Program-made: the position numbers and the translations under genes
Shown here: one piece after another, positions 1 to 9,021 of the stretch
How positions within the stretch are numbered: the first letter of the stretch is position 1
Layout: every line of letters begins with the position of its first letter
Assembly: GCA_963726575.1 (NCBI GenBank)
Contig: CAVSCR010000005.1
Location: 124,001 to 188,000 of the forward strand
Direction of reading: 5' to 3'
Origin: CAVSCR01 sp963726575
Lineage (GTDB): Bacteria > Actinomycetota > Actinomycetes > JAHEKZ01
Length of the DNA: 64,000 nt
The notes under the pieces: generated by a model
The model's database searches: none
The model's input: the letters and a program-made list of their open reading frames with translations, nothing else
What the model was told of the DNA's origin: nothing

Positions 1-972
1 TACCTGTACGCGTTGAATGCCGCGACAGGAGCACAGATCTGGCGCACGTCGATCGGCCCAGACACAGCCGATGGCAACGCGCGTTACTTCAACTGGGCGT
101 CGCCCACCGTGTCGGGCGGCCGAGTGGTCATGGGGGTGGCGGCGAACTGCGAGGCCGATCTGGTGCGCGGCGGCGTCGTCAGCCTCGATCAACACACCGG
201 GGCGGTCATGGCCACCTACGACGCCGTGCCGTCCGGCGCGGTCGGCGCGAGCGTCTGGAGCAGCGCAGCCGTTTCCGGCGGATCGGTGTGGGCCACCACC
301 GGCAACCCTGACCCAACGGGCACGCAGGTGTACGACTCCTACTCCATCGTTCGGCTGTCGGCGAGCACGCTGGTGAAGCAGGAGAAGTACACGGTGCCTC
401 TGTCGCTGACGGCTGACCTGGACTTCGGCAGCTCACCGACCCTGTTCAAGGCGACTCTCGCCGGCCTGAGTACGCCGTTGGTCGCGGCCTGCAACAAGAA
501 CGGCGTTCTCTACGCGTGGCGGCAGACTGGTCTGGCCGCCGGTCCGGTGTGGTCTCGCCAGGTGGGCAGTGGCCCCACCTTCGGCTCCGGCCTGTGCATC
601 ACGTCACCCGCCTACGACAGCTCCGCCCACCGGCTGCTCGTCGGTGCGAACGCCGCGACCGTCGGCGGCGTCGCCGGACGTGGCGTGATCATGTCGCTGG
701 CTCCCGCGACTGGCGCCGTTCAGTGGCAGAAGTCGTTGCCGTGCACGCCCGTGGGGTCGCCCACCGTCAACGTGTCGACGCATGTGCTGGCAGTTCCGAT
801 GTTCTCCTGTCCCACCGGCGTCTCAGCGGGTGTGCGACTGTACGACGAAAGCACAGGCGCGCTCCTGCGGACACTGACGACGGCCGGGCCGGTGTTCGCC
901 CAGCCGGTCTTCGCCGAGGGTGAGTTGTTCATAGCAGGGGAGTCAGGCGGGCTCACCGCCTACGCGCCGTAA
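1..972 (+). CDS. PQQ-like beta-propeller protein, C-terminal part (5' end outside window)
   Basis: The reading frame is open from base 1, so the start lies upstream. The first visible residues (YLYALNAATGAQIW) are a PQQ/Trp-docking type propeller blade, and similar blades recur (VVSLDQHTGAVMATYDA, LAPATGAVQWQKSLP, LYDESTGALLRTL). About 323 residues are visible. Such proteins are usually exported and bind PQQ or act as scaffolds, but the N-terminal signal cannot be seen here. The stop at 970-972 lies 30 bp inside the end of the convergent transporter gene. Other secreted propeller proteins follow in this window. I cannot tell an enzyme from a non-catalytic propeller from this fragment. Confidence 0.8.
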   Translation, partial: YLYALNAATGAQIWRTSIGPDTADGNARYFNWASPTVSGGRVVMGVAANCEADLVRGGVVSLDQHTGAVMATYDAVPSGAVGASVWSSAAVSGGSVWATTGNPDPTGTQVYDSYSIVRLSASTLVKQEKYTVPLSLTADLDFGSSPTLFKATLAGLSTPLVAACNKNGVLYAWRQTGLAAGPVWSRQVGSGPTFGSGLCITSPAYDSSAHRLLVGANAATVGGVAGRGVIMSLAPATGAVQWQKSLPCTPVGSPTVNVSTHVLAVPMFSCPTGVSAGVRLYDESTGALLRTLTTAGPVFAQPVFAEGELFIAGESGGLTAYAP

Positions 973-2268
973 CGAGCGCAGCGCGACCAGGCCGAGCGCC
1001 GCCGCTGCGAGGGCTGCTGTCGCGCCAAGGGTCAAGGCCCAGCGCGGCCCGGCGTGCTCAGCGACCCACCCCACGACCGGGCCTCCGATCGGCGTGCTGC
1101 CGAGGAAGGCCACCGCCCACAGCGCCATGACGCGTCCGCGCATCTGCGGGTCGGCCACCATCTGCAGCGTGGAGTTGCCGATGGACAGGAACCACACGCT
1201 GCCAGCACCGACGGCCACGAGGGCCAGCGCCGCGAACTCCACGGTGGGGGCCACCGCGGCCACCAGGTCGGTCAGTCCGAAGACGGCTGCGGCGACGACT
1301 AGCGGCGCGATCCCCGTGGCGTGGCGCCCGGCACTGGCCAGGCCACCGATCACAGCGCCGATCCCCATGGCAGCAGTGATGAGCCCGTAGCTACGGGCTC
1401 CGCCGTCGAATGTCTGGACGGCGAACGCCGGCAGCACCACCTGGAACTCGTAGGTGAAGGTGCCGATGATCGCCATCATCAGCAGGGGGAACAGCAGCTG
1501 CGGTGTGCGCGCGACGTATCTGAAGCCGTCACGCACCTGTCGAGATGCCCGTGCCACCGGAGCAGACACGTGCAGGTGTCGTCGGTCCATGCTCAGGTAG
1601 GCACCGATCACAGCGACGAAGCTCACCGCGTTGACGAGGAAGCAGGCACCCACGCCCACCGTGGCGATCAGCACCCCTGCGACCGCCGGCCCCACCGCAC
1701 GGGCCACGTTGACCAGCACCGAGTTCAGGCTCACGGCGTTGCGTGTCTCGTCGGAGTCGACCATCTCCCTGATGAACGCCTGCCGGCCGGGGTTGTCGAA
1801 CGCGTTGATCAGGCCCAGACACAACGAGAGCAGCAGCACCCACGTCAGGGTCACCGTGTGGCTGATCGTGAGCGCCGCGAGGACGAGCGCCTGGGTCGCG
1901 GCCGCGACCTGCGTCCCCACCAGGAGCCTTCGTTTGTCGACGCGGTCCACGACCACGCCCGCATAGGGGCCGAGGAAGAGAACCGGCACGAACTGCAGGG
2001 CCACCACCAGGCCCAGCCAGGTCGCGGAGTGCGTCAGTCCCAGCACCAGCCAGGCCATCGCGACCGACTGCATCCACGTGCCGGTCAGGGACACGCTCTG
2101 CCCGGCGAAGAACCGGAGGTAGTTCGGGTTCTTCAGGGAGGCGAAGGTGCGCGAGCGCCACGTGGTGACCGCTTCCTGCGTCGACGGGATCGGGTCGTCC
2201 GAGGTCTGGCCACGTGGTTCCAACGGCGCCTCAGGCGTGGTGTCGTGGTCGGCGTCCCGTTGCGTCAT
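943..2268 (-). CDS. MFS transporter, EntS/MFS_3-like exporter
   Basis: A 441-residue major facilitator protein with about twelve hydrophobic segments. The cytoplasmic loop 2 motif is visible as GPYAGVVVDRVDKRR, and NYLRFFAGQSVSLTGTWMQ near the N-terminus is typical of the MFS_3 group that contains the enterobactin exporter EntS. The start at 2268 (MTQRDAD) is chosen because an upstream in-frame codon at 2322 would run through the iron-box palindrome at 2316-2332. The gene is divergent from a ZIP metal permease across that box, which suggests iron-linked regulation and perhaps siderophore or metallophore export. No siderophore synthesis genes are in the window, so the substrate is inferred only from family and context. 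The 3' end overlaps the convergent propeller gene by 30 bp. Confidence 0.85.
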   Translation of the reverse strand: MTQRDADHDTTPEAPLEPRGQTSDDPIPSTQEAVTTWRSRTFASLKNPNYLRFFAGQSVSLTGTWMQSVAMAWLVLGLTHSATWLGLVVALQFVPVLFLGPYAGVVVDRVDKRRLLVGTQVAAATQALVLAALTISHTVTLTWVLLLSLCLGLINAFDNPGRQAFIREMVDSDETRNAVSLNSVLVNVARAVGPAVAGVLIATVGVGACFLVNAVSFVAVIGAYLSMDRRHLHVSAPVARASRQVRDGFRYVARTPQLLFPLLMMAIIGTFTYEFQVVLPAFAVQTFDGGARSYGLITAAMGIGAVIGGLASAGRHATGIAPLVVAAAVFGLTDLVAAVAPTVEFAALALVAVGAGSVWFLSIGNSTLQMVADPQMRGRVMALWAVAFLGSTPIGGPVVGWVAEHAGPRWALTLGATAALAAAALGLVALRSLRRVGGEPA

Positions 2269-2315
2269 CGTGGTTCCAGTATCTCCCGGGGCCGTTGGGC
2301 CCTGGACTAACGACC

Positions 2316-2332
2316 AAGGCAAGCCTTACCTT
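2316..2332. promoter_or_regulatory. Putative DtxR/IdeR-type iron box in divergent promoter
   Basis: AAGGCAAGCCTTACCTT is an 8+1+8 inverted repeat with one mismatch. It resembles the actinobacterial DtxR/IdeR/DmdR operator (TTAGGTTAGSCTAACCTAA), matching in the AGG..AG/CT..CCT core. It sits 48 bp upstream of the MFS start and 42 bp upstream of the ZIP start, where it could repress both when Fe(II) is abundant. This is a visual match; no scoring was possible. Confidence 0.55.
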
Positions 2333-2373
2333 ACTCTGAAGGAAGCCGTCCCCGACCGAGGAGCTCATCGAAG

Positions 2374-3210
2374 GTGTCGCCGACCCAAGTGACCCTGCTG
2401 GGCGCAATCGCAGGTTTCACCATCTTCCTGGGACTCCCGGTGGGCCGGCTGCAGGCGCAGATGCCCCGCACCCGGGCCTGGCTCAACGCCTTGGCCACCG
2501 GGGTTCTCGTGTTCTTGTTGTGGGACGTGCTGAGCGCGGCGTGGGAACCGATCGACGCAGGGCTTGCTGACAAGGACGCCGCGTCGGTTCTGGGCCTCGG
2601 CCTCGTCTTCGCACTCGGGATCACGGTCGGACTCGTCGGCTTGGTGTACTTCGACCGCTGGGTAGCCGCGCGTGCCAGGCCCGACAAGCCGGCAGCCACG
2701 ATGCACGGTCCGGGGGCCGCCAGCGTCGAGGAGCTCCATCCGGGACGGCTCTCGCGGGTCCAGACGTTGGCGCTGATGATCGCTGTGGGCATCGGGCTGC
2801 ACAACTTCGCGGAGGGCCTCGCCATCGGCAACTCGGCAGCCTCCGGTGAGCTGCAGCTGGCCGTGCTGCTGGTCATCGGCTTCGCGTTGCACAACGCGAC
2901 GGAGGGTTTCGGGATCGTCGGTCCGATGGCGGCTGAGCAGGTGCGCGCCTCCTGGGGCTTCCTCCTGCTGCTCGGACTGATCGGCGGGGGACCGACGATG
3001 CTCGGCACGATCGTCGGTCAGCAGTTCAGCAGCGACGTGATGAGCATCGCGTTCCTCACCCTCGCGGCGGGTTCGATTCTGTACGTGATCATCGAGCTGC
3101 TTGCCGTGTCGCGGCGCTTCGGCCTGAAGACCATCACGACCTGGGGACTGCTCGCCGGGCTGCTCGCCGGCTTCCTGACCGACGCGATCGTCAGTCTGGC
3201 CGGGGCCTGA
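2374..3210 (+). CDS. ZIP-family divalent metal permease
   Basis: A 278-residue membrane protein with the ZIP signature: HNFAEGLAIG in one helix and HNATEG in the next, the His/Glu pairs that form the metal path. About eight hydrophobic segments are separated by a long central cytoplasmic loop (about residues 95-130), as in ZIP transporters. It would import Zn(II), Fe(II) or similar ions across the cytoplasmic membrane. The GTG start follows GAGGAG with a suitable gap. The iron-box-like palindrome at 2316-2332 points to iron-responsive expression, but substrate preference cannot be settled from sequence. Confidence 0.88.
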   Translation: MSPTQVTLLGAIAGFTIFLGLPVGRLQAQMPRTRAWLNALATGVLVFLLWDVLSAAWEPIDAGLADKDAASVLGLGLVFALGITVGLVGLVYFDRWVAARARPDKPAATMHGPGAASVEELHPGRLSRVQTLALMIAVGIGLHNFAEGLAIGNSAASGELQLAVLLVIGFALHNATEGFGIVGPMAAEQVRASWGFLLLLGLIGGGPTMLGTIVGQQFSSDVMSIAFLTLAAGSILYVIIELLAVSRRFGLKTITTWGLLAGLLAGFLTDAIVSLAGA

Positions 3211-3255
3211 GCGACCCCGACCAGACGACCACGGTGGCGACCGCAGACGCGCCGG

Positions 3256-3807
3256 CTAGAGGTTGCTCGACGTCCCCGGTGTCGCCCCCGATGTCGCGCC
3301 CGGTGTCGACGCAGTGCCAGAGCCGCTCTGCCCGTTCGGGGGGCCGTACATCGGCCCGTTCATCGCGGGGTCGCCCTGGCCCATGCCGTCCTCGACTGCG
3401 GTGACCGCCATGTCCTTGTCGAACTTGACGGTGACCAGGCTGCCGTCGGCCTTGGTCATGTGCGCCTCGTAGGCGCCGTCACCCGCGTCGGTCTCGATCC
3501 GGTCGACCGTGCCGCCCGGCACGGCCTTGAGCGCGGCGGCTGTGAGTGTGGCAGCGGCGGCGTTGCTCACTGACGACTCGTCGCTGCGGACCGGGGTCGG
3601 GCCGAGATTCTGACCGGAGCCAGGGGGCATGCCGGCGGTCCCGGAACCCGAGGTCGCGGCCTGGTCGTTCGACGACCCGGTGGCCGCGGAGGCGCCCACC
3701 GTTCCGGCGAGCACCATGCCCGCCACCGCGCCGACGCCGATCAGCCCAGCGACAGCTGCGGCGCTGCGGACGGTTCGGCGTCGGCCGTCAAGAGGTGGGT
3801 TCGTCAT
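3256..3807 (-). CDS. PepSY-domain exported protein
   Basis: A 183-residue protein. One hydrophobic segment near residues 14-38 (VAGLIGVGAVAGMVLAGTVG) gives a signal anchor. A Gly/Ser-rich linker follows, then a PepSY-type region at about residues 85-140 (AALKAVPGGTVDRIETDAGDG ... GSLVTVKFDKDMAVTAVE) and a Gly/Pro/Ser/Thr-rich tail. PepSY domains are usually found outside the membrane and are linked to protease inhibition or propeptide function. The start at 3807 (MTNPPLDG) has a GGAG upstream; a longer frame to 4251 would run through promoter-like sequence. It stands alone and divergent from the large secreted protein at 4028. Role unknown. Confidence 0.75.
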   Translation of the reverse strand: MTNPPLDGRRRTVRSAAAVAGLIGVGAVAGMVLAGTVGASAATGSSNDQAATSGSGTAGMPPGSGQNLGPTPVRSDESSVSNAAAATLTAAALKAVPGGTVDRIETDAGDGAYEAHMTKADGSLVTVKFDKDMAVTAVEDGMGQGDPAMNGPMYGPPNGQSGSGTASTPGATSGATPGTSSNL

Positions 3808-4027
3808 GTGATCTCCATCTGAAGGGGCACCTACGTCAGGGGCCGTTGGCCTCCAAGGTGCGGGCGTAACCCTGAGACGTCCTGACGCGCACCTGTCCAT
3901 GACCTGTGAAACCGGCTGGGCCGGCTCGGTGCACGATCGAGTCGTCCAAAATCCCCGACTTCTCGTCGGTATGGAGGATGCTGCCATCAGCCGAACCCGC
4001 GGGGGTCTGGGGATCTGGAGGAACGCC

Positions 4028-6847
4028 ATGAGGGATCGTCGTTCGTGGCGGCGACTGGCGGGCACGTCTGCAGCCGGCCTCTCGCTGGTGATGGCGTCGA
4101 TGTGGGCCACCCACCCAGCGACGGCGGCGCCGACCGCACCGGTCGCCATCTCGTTCGGCAAGAGCCAGCTGGCCGGTGAATCGTCGACCCGGCCGACCAC
4201 GCTGCAGTTCGGTCCGGACGGTCGACTGTACGTGTTGCAGCAGGACGGCACTCTGAAGATCTACACGATCGCGCGGAACGGACCCAACAACTACGCCGTG
4301 ACCGCGACGCAGACAGTGCTGCTGATCAAGAACATTCCGAACCACGACGACGACGGCACACCCGATGCTGCGTTCGCCACGCGCCAGGCCACCGGGATGA
4401 TCGTGGTCGGCACGGCCGCACGTCCGGTGATCTACGTCTCCTCCAGCGACCCCAGGTACGGCGGCGGACCACGCGGTGACCTGAACCTCGACACCAACTC
4501 GGGGATGGTCTCCAAGCTCACCTGGAACGGCACGTCGTGGAGCAAGTTCGACATCGTGCGAGGGCTGCCCCGTTCTGAGGAGAACCACTCCGTCAACGGA
4601 CTGGCCATCAACGCGGCCGGAACCGTCCTCTACCTGGCCGTGGGCGGCCACACCAACATGGGGGCGCCGTCCCACGTGTTCGCTGATCTTCCGGAGTTCG
4701 CCCTGTCGGCGGCCATCTTGTCCATCGACCTGACCGCGATCGGAAGCACCACCTACGACTTGCCGACGCTGAACGACCCCAACCGCCCAGGTGTCGTGGA
4801 CGCCAACGACCCGTTCGGCGGTGACAACGGTGCGAACCAGGCCAAGATCGTGGCTGGTGGACCCGTCCAGGTGTACGCCTCCGGGTTCCGCAACCCTTAC
4901 GACTTGCTGATCTCCAGCAAAGGCGTGATGTACACCGACGACAACGGCCACAACGCGGGCCAAGGCGACGTGCCGATCAACGAAGGGCCGGCCGGGAACT
5001 GCACGAACGGCATCAACGAGCCGGGCGTCACCGGACCCGACAGCCTGCACGTGGTGACCAAGGGCTACTACGGCGGTCACCCGAACCCGACCCGAGGCAA
5101 CATCGCGAACACCTTCAACGGCCAGTCACCCATCGTGGCGGCCGACCCGATCGAGTGCGACTACCAGCTGGCCGGCAGTGCCGCCCGACCGGTGCTGGCG
5201 ACCGATCCGAGTTCGTCGAATGGGATCGCGGAGTACACGGCATCCGACTTCGGCGGCGCCATGAAGGGCAACCTCCTGCTGGCGGCCTACGACAACTACG
5301 TCGAGCGGGTGCAGGTGGACAGCACCGGCACCGTGAACCTGGGGAAGTCGACGCTGTTCTCCGCCGTGGGTGTCCACCCGCTGGACATCACGACGATGGG
5401 CGACAACGCGGCGTACCCGGGGACGATCTGGGTGGCCGACGTCGGCGACCAGAACATCTACGTCTTCGAGCCGTCGGACTTCGGCGGTGGGGGAGGCCCG
5501 ACCTGCACCGGTGTGTACAGCACTGCGCTCGACGAGGACGGCGACGGGTTCACCAACGCCGACGAGATCGACAACGGGACCGACCCCTGCTCAGCGGCTG
5601 ACCGGCCGCACGACTGGGACGGGGACCACATCTCCGACCTGAACGACCCCGATGACGACAACGACGGTCTGCCTGACACCACGGACCCGTTTGCGATCGA
5701 CCCGACGAACGGGATGGGTCAGGGAATGCCGGTCGCCCTCAACTTCGACAGCACCGCAGGTGGGCTGCTCGACATGGGGCTGACCGGGCTCATGACGAAC
5801 GGCATGAGCAACTACGCGTCCCTGTTCGACCCGACCAAGCTCACCGCCGGCGGCGCACCAGGCGTCCTCACGATCGACCAGCTCACGCCGGGGAACTCGA
5901 CCACTGACGACCAGGCCTACGGGTTCCAGTTCGGGGTACGGCCCGGAACCGTCCCGTTCATGGCCCACACCCGCGTCGTGTCGCCCTTCGCCGGGACGAC
6001 GCCGCAGCCCGGCCAGTATCTGGGCCTGCAACTGGGCACCGGAACGCAGAGCAACTACGTCAGGATCTCGCTGACCGGTGACGGTGGCGGGGGCGTCGAG
6101 GTGACCAGCGAGATCGCGGGGGTCGTCACGACCTCGGCGGTGACACCCATGACGCTCCCGGGACCGGATGCCGTGGAGCTGTACCTCGAGGTGGACCCGA
6201 CCACCGACACCGTGCAGCCCGCGCTGCAGGTGGTCAACGGGACCGTCACGGGGCCACGGCAGGCGATCGGCGCTCCGATCACCGTCCCGGCCAGCTGGCT
6301 CGACGGCCACGCGGCCGTGGCGGTGGGCCTGCTGGGAACCTCGCCTTCCGGGCACACGCTGTCCGGCACCTGGGACATGATCGAGGCCGTTCCGATGGGG
6401 GCGGGCGCAGCGGCGCAACCCGACGAGACGATCAAGCGCAGCGGCGATGCGGCGTTCCTCGGCGACAACATCTACAACACGACCGCCGTCGGGCAGACCA
6501 GGAGCATCACCTCCACGCGCGGCGTATCGCGCACGTTTGTCGTCAGGGTCTGGAACGACAGCGCGAGCAGCGACGCCTACCTCCTCAAGGGAGCGGCGGC
6601 CACCACCGGATTCACGGTCAAGTACCTCAAGGGCACCAGCGGCACCACCGACGTCACCAGCGCTGTGCTGGCGGGCACGTACAAGACGGCCAAGCTGGCA
6701 CCCGGCACGTGGGTCGCCATCCGAGTCGTCGTCACGATCGCGGCAAACGCGCCGACGGGCGTGGTGCGCAACTGGTTGGTCACCGCCACGTCGCAGAACG
6801 ACAGCACCGCCAAGGACGCCGTCGATGCTCAGGTGAAGACCCAGTGA
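4028..6847 (+). CDS. Secreted multidomain propeller protein: sugar-dehydrogenase-like propeller, TSP3 repeats, shared C-terminal domain
   Basis: 939 residues. A Sec signal peptide with a twin-basic start (MRDRRSWRRLAGTSAAGLSL ... TAAP) is followed by a glucose/sorbosone-dehydrogenase-like beta-propeller at about residues 45-480 (TTLQFGPDGRLYVLQQDG, VYASGFRNPYDLLIS). At about 500-560 is an Asp-rich thrombospondin-type-3 stretch (DEDGDGFTNADEIDNGTDP, DPDDDNDGLPDTTDP), which normally binds calcium. A beta-sandwich-like region comes next, and residues ~804-939 are homologous to the C-terminus of the next gene. The ATG is preceded by GGAGGAAC. Stop and next start overlap (GTGA), so the two are probably co-translated. 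Probably a cell-surface or extracellular protein; the catalytic activity is unproven. Confidence 0.82.
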   Translation: MRDRRSWRRLAGTSAAGLSLVMASMWATHPATAAPTAPVAISFGKSQLAGESSTRPTTLQFGPDGRLYVLQQDGTLKIYTIARNGPNNYAVTATQTVLLIKNIPNHDDDGTPDAAFATRQATGMIVVGTAARPVIYVSSSDPRYGGGPRGDLNLDTNSGMVSKLTWNGTSWSKFDIVRGLPRSEENHSVNGLAINAAGTVLYLAVGGHTNMGAPSHVFADLPEFALSAAILSIDLTAIGSTTYDLPTLNDPNRPGVVDANDPFGGDNGANQAKIVAGGPVQVYASGFRNPYDLLISSKGVMYTDDNGHNAGQGDVPINEGPAGNCTNGINEPGVTGPDSLHVVTKGYYGGHPNPTRGNIANTFNGQSPIVAADPIECDYQLAGSAARPVLATDPSSSNGIAEYTASDFGGAMKGNLLLAAYDNYVERVQVDSTGTVNLGKSTLFSAVGVHPLDITTMGDNAAYPGTIWVADVGDQNIYVFEPSDFGGGGGPTCTGVYSTALDEDGDGFTNADEIDNGTDPCSAADRPHDWDGDHISDLNDPDDDNDGLPDTTDPFAIDPTNGMGQGMPVALNFDSTAGGLLDMGLTGLMTNGMSNYASLFDPTKLTAGGAPGVLTIDQLTPGNSTTDDQAYGFQFGVRPGTVPFMAHTRVVSPFAGTTPQPGQYLGLQLGTGTQSNYVRISLTGDGGGGVEVTSEIAGVVTTSAVTPMTLPGPDAVELYLEVDPTTDTVQPALQVVNGTVTGPRQAIGAPITVPASWLDGHAAVAVGLLGTSPSGHTLSGTWDMIEAVPMGAGAAAQPDETIKRSGDAAFLGDNIYNTTAVGQTRSITSTRGVSRTFVVRVWNDSASSDAYLLKGAAATTGFTVKYLKGTSGTTDVTSAVLAGTYKTAKLAPGTWVAIRVVVTIAANAPTGVVRNWLVTATSQNDSTAKDAVDAQVKTQ

Positions 6848-8268
6848 ACCGGCGGCTCCCGCTGGTGCTGCTCGGCGCGGCCGGGATGCTCGCAGCCAGC
6901 CTCCCGACGATGGCCGCGATGGCGTCGGGGCCGCGGCTCGTGACGGCCGCGGCGACCGACACCGGCGTGTGGACGGTTGACCAGCCGAGCGGTCTTCCCC
7001 GGCAGGAGATCACCTTCGTGACCGTCGGCTCCAAGGCGTACCTGGCCGGCGGGAGGTCGAACGTGCAGCAGGTGTTCGACCTGGTCAACCACACGTGGAG
7101 CACCGTGGCCCCGCTGCCGGAGGCGCTCGACCACATCGGCGCCGTGGCGCTGAACGGTCTCGTCTACTACATCGGGGGCCTGAACGGCTACCCCAACGGC
7201 GCGAGCTTCGGCAACGTCTACACCTACAACCCAGCAACCAACACCGTGAGCAGCGTCGCGTCACTGCCACCGGGACGCGACCGCGGTGCCGCCGGAGTCG
7301 TGGTCTACCAGGGCCAGATCTACGTAGCCGGCGGGTACCACAACCTCGCCAGCGTCGGTTTCTTCGACCGCTACGACCCCGCGACGAACACGTGGACGTC
7401 GCTGCCCGACATGCCTGACCATCGGGACCACGTGGTCGCGGCTGTCGTCGGCGACAAGATGTATGTGATCGGAGGCCGCAACCACGGGGTCGGCCCGCTG
7501 ACCACCAACGACGCCTACGACTTCACCACCGGCAAGTGGATCACTGGACTCGCGCCACTGCCCACTGCCCGCGGCGGGTCGGCGGTGGCCGTGTTCGGGA
7601 ACGAGATCCTGGTCATCGGTGGTGAGGTCCAAGGGTCGACGTTCAGCAACAACGAGGCGTATGACACGACCACGAACACCTGGCGGGTGCTCGCGAGCAT
7701 GCCCACTGCACGCCACGGCATTCAGGCCGCCATGTACGACGGGACTGCGCACATCGCCGACGGTGGCACCAAGAGCGGCGGCGGGGGAGCAACCGACGTC
7801 CAGGAGGTCTTCTCCTTCACCGGGATCCCACCCACCGGACGGCCGGATTGCCGCGTCCGGTTGCTGAGCGAGTCGAAGCTACTGGGCAACAACGTCTACA
7901 ACACCACTGGCGTCGGGCAGACAAGGGCGCTGACCACGTCAGCGAAGACGTCGACGTTCGTCTTGTCGCTGCAAAACGACGGCACCGTTGCCGACGCCCT
8001 GACGCTGGTTGGCCCCGGGTCATCGCCAGGATTCACCGTGCATTACCTGGCCGGGCTGACCGGCACCACGGACATCACGACCAAGGTGCTTGCCGGGACC
8101 TACCGGAGGGCGTCTTTGGCCCCAGGAGCGATCCAAGCCGTGCGGCTCGTGGTCGCGGTGACCGGCGGCACCGCATCAGGAACATCGATGACCTGGTTGG
8201 GGACGGTCGGGTCCGGCGCGCTTGCGACGAGTGGGGACTCTTGCGGCGCCCGGCTCACGGTCGGCTGA
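6844..8268 (+). CDS. Secreted Kelch-repeat protein with the same C-terminal domain as its neighbour
   Basis: 474 residues, starting at a GTG that overlaps the upstream stop codon. A signal peptide (LVLLGAAGMLAASLPTMAAM) is followed by about six Kelch motifs with the usual GG and Y..W spacing (VYYIGGLNGYPNG, IYVAGGYHNL, MYVIGGRNHG, ILVIGGEVQG). Residues ~340-470 match the last ~130 residues of the upstream protein: both carry G(D/N)N(I/V)YNTT.VGQTR, then GFTV.YL.G..GTTD(I/V)T, then VLAGTY and LAPG. Kelch propellers mediate binding or, as in galactose oxidase, catalysis, but I see no evidence for a copper site. The shared tail suggests a common export, anchoring or partner function. Confidence 0.82.
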   Translation: MNRRLPLVLLGAAGMLAASLPTMAAMASGPRLVTAAATDTGVWTVDQPSGLPRQEITFVTVGSKAYLAGGRSNVQQVFDLVNHTWSTVAPLPEALDHIGAVALNGLVYYIGGLNGYPNGASFGNVYTYNPATNTVSSVASLPPGRDRGAAGVVVYQGQIYVAGGYHNLASVGFFDRYDPATNTWTSLPDMPDHRDHVVAAVVGDKMYVIGGRNHGVGPLTTNDAYDFTTGKWITGLAPLPTARGGSAVAVFGNEILVIGGEVQGSTFSNNEAYDTTTNTWRVLASMPTARHGIQAAMYDGTAHIADGGTKSGGGGATDVQEVFSFTGIPPTGRPDCRVRLLSESKLLGNNVYNTTGVGQTRALTTSAKTSTFVLSLQNDGTVADALTLVGPGSSPGFTVHYLAGLTGTTDITTKVLAGTYRRASLAPGAIQAVRLVVAVTGGTASGTSMTWLGTVGSGALATSGDSCGARLTVG

Positions 8269-8316
8269 GCAGTCGTCGCGGCACCAGAGGCGAGGCGGCA
8301 CGACTCACGGCACAGA

Positions 8317-8540
8317 GCCCGAAGCCCCGCACGCAACAGGGGGACGCGGACGGGGCTTCGGGGTAACCCCCTACCAGTCACAGAGGAACCTGTCTGGTGC
8401 ACCCGAACACGAGCAGTCCCAGCGCTCGGGTGCGCGCCGAATGTACGTCGATGGCCGGATGTGCGGCGGTGATGTTCCGCGCGGCTCACCGGGGCGGACG
8501 AGCACTACTTCGGTTCGCGTCCGGGCGACCACGATCCGTA
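8317..8540. repeat. Hairpin-rich repeat, copy 1
   Basis: First of two related ~220-bp blocks, the other being at 9022-9245. In order it holds: a 12-bp perfect stem (8318-8329 with 8351-8362); a GGGGTAACCCC mini-palindrome; an imperfect stem (8373-8383 with 8390-8398); an 8-bp perfect stem GCACCCGA/TCGGGTGC (8399-8406 with 8426-8433); and a 3' part that also matches copy 2. Over the 34 bases from 8373 only four differ from copy 2. No coding frame explains the conservation. Confidence 0.6.
8318..8362. terminator. Strong hairpin, possible terminator of the Kelch operon
   Basis: CCCGAAGCCCCG at 8318-8329 pairs perfectly with CGGGGCTTCGGG at 8351-8362 around a 21-nt loop, 50 bp downstream of the Kelch stop codon. 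There is no T-run, which is common for terminators in GC-rich actinomycetes. It is also the first element of repeat copy 1, so it may belong to that element rather than to the operon. Confidence 0.4.
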
Positions 8541-8697
8541 GCGGCCCGTGACGACATGGCGCTCGGTCGATCCAAAGCGGCCGCTGCGACGTTGTGAGGG
8601 GTAGGTGCTGAAGGTCTCATTCCCGGTGGCCGCGGGCTCAGGCCAGGACCGCGTCGATGAGGTCGGAAGCGACGTCGCGACCGTCTGAGGAAGCCCG

Positions 8698-8949
8698 ATG
8701 AACGCTACCGATCCGGAACCGAGGTCAACGCCTCCCTCGGCCGAAGCCAGAGGCGCTCGGCGCGTGGCAACCTCTTGCGCGGGCTGCGCCGGGGGGTCGG
8801 CGACGGTCAACCACCGCGGCCACGACCCCAGTTGCCCATTCCGCCACCAATTCGACCTGGACCTCAGCGCCGGTGCCGGCCCCAGCCCCTGGATCAAACA
8901 CATGCTGGAGACTCTCAGCTCCGCGCACCGACCTGACCTCGAGGTGTGA
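8698..8949 (+). CDS. Possible small Cys-containing protein between the two repeats
   Basis: 83 codons opening with an ATG preceded by GAGGAAG at good spacing. The frame has a high-GC third position. The product is hydrophilic, carries a CAGC pair and a later Cys/His group (HRGHDPSCPFRHQF), and resembles nothing I recognise. It lies exactly between the two copies of the hairpin repeat, so it may be cargo of that element or a chance frame. Apart from this frame I see nothing in 8541-9021. Confidence 0.3.
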   Translation: MNATDPEPRSTPPSAEARGARRVATSCAGCAGGSATVNHRGHDPSCPFRHQFDLDLSAGAGPSPWIKHMLETLSSAHRPDLEV

Positions 8950-9021
8950 CGTGTGCCATTTCCGCAGGTCAGAGGCAGAGCGGCGAGATGAATTTCGCCT
9001 GTGCAAGTCACCTACGAACAA

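Noticed and set aside
3808..4251. Extension of the PepSY protein to 331 residues
   Set aside because: It would overlap the divergent secreted-protein start and promoter; the ATG at 3807 has a ribosome site and precedes a proper signal segment.
8959..8972. TTTCCGCAGGTCAG found here and after tRNA-Val(CAC) at 31988, considered as an attachment-site core
   Set aside because: A 14-base match is expected several times by chance in 64 kb of GC-rich DNA, and neither copy is part of a tRNA 3' end.
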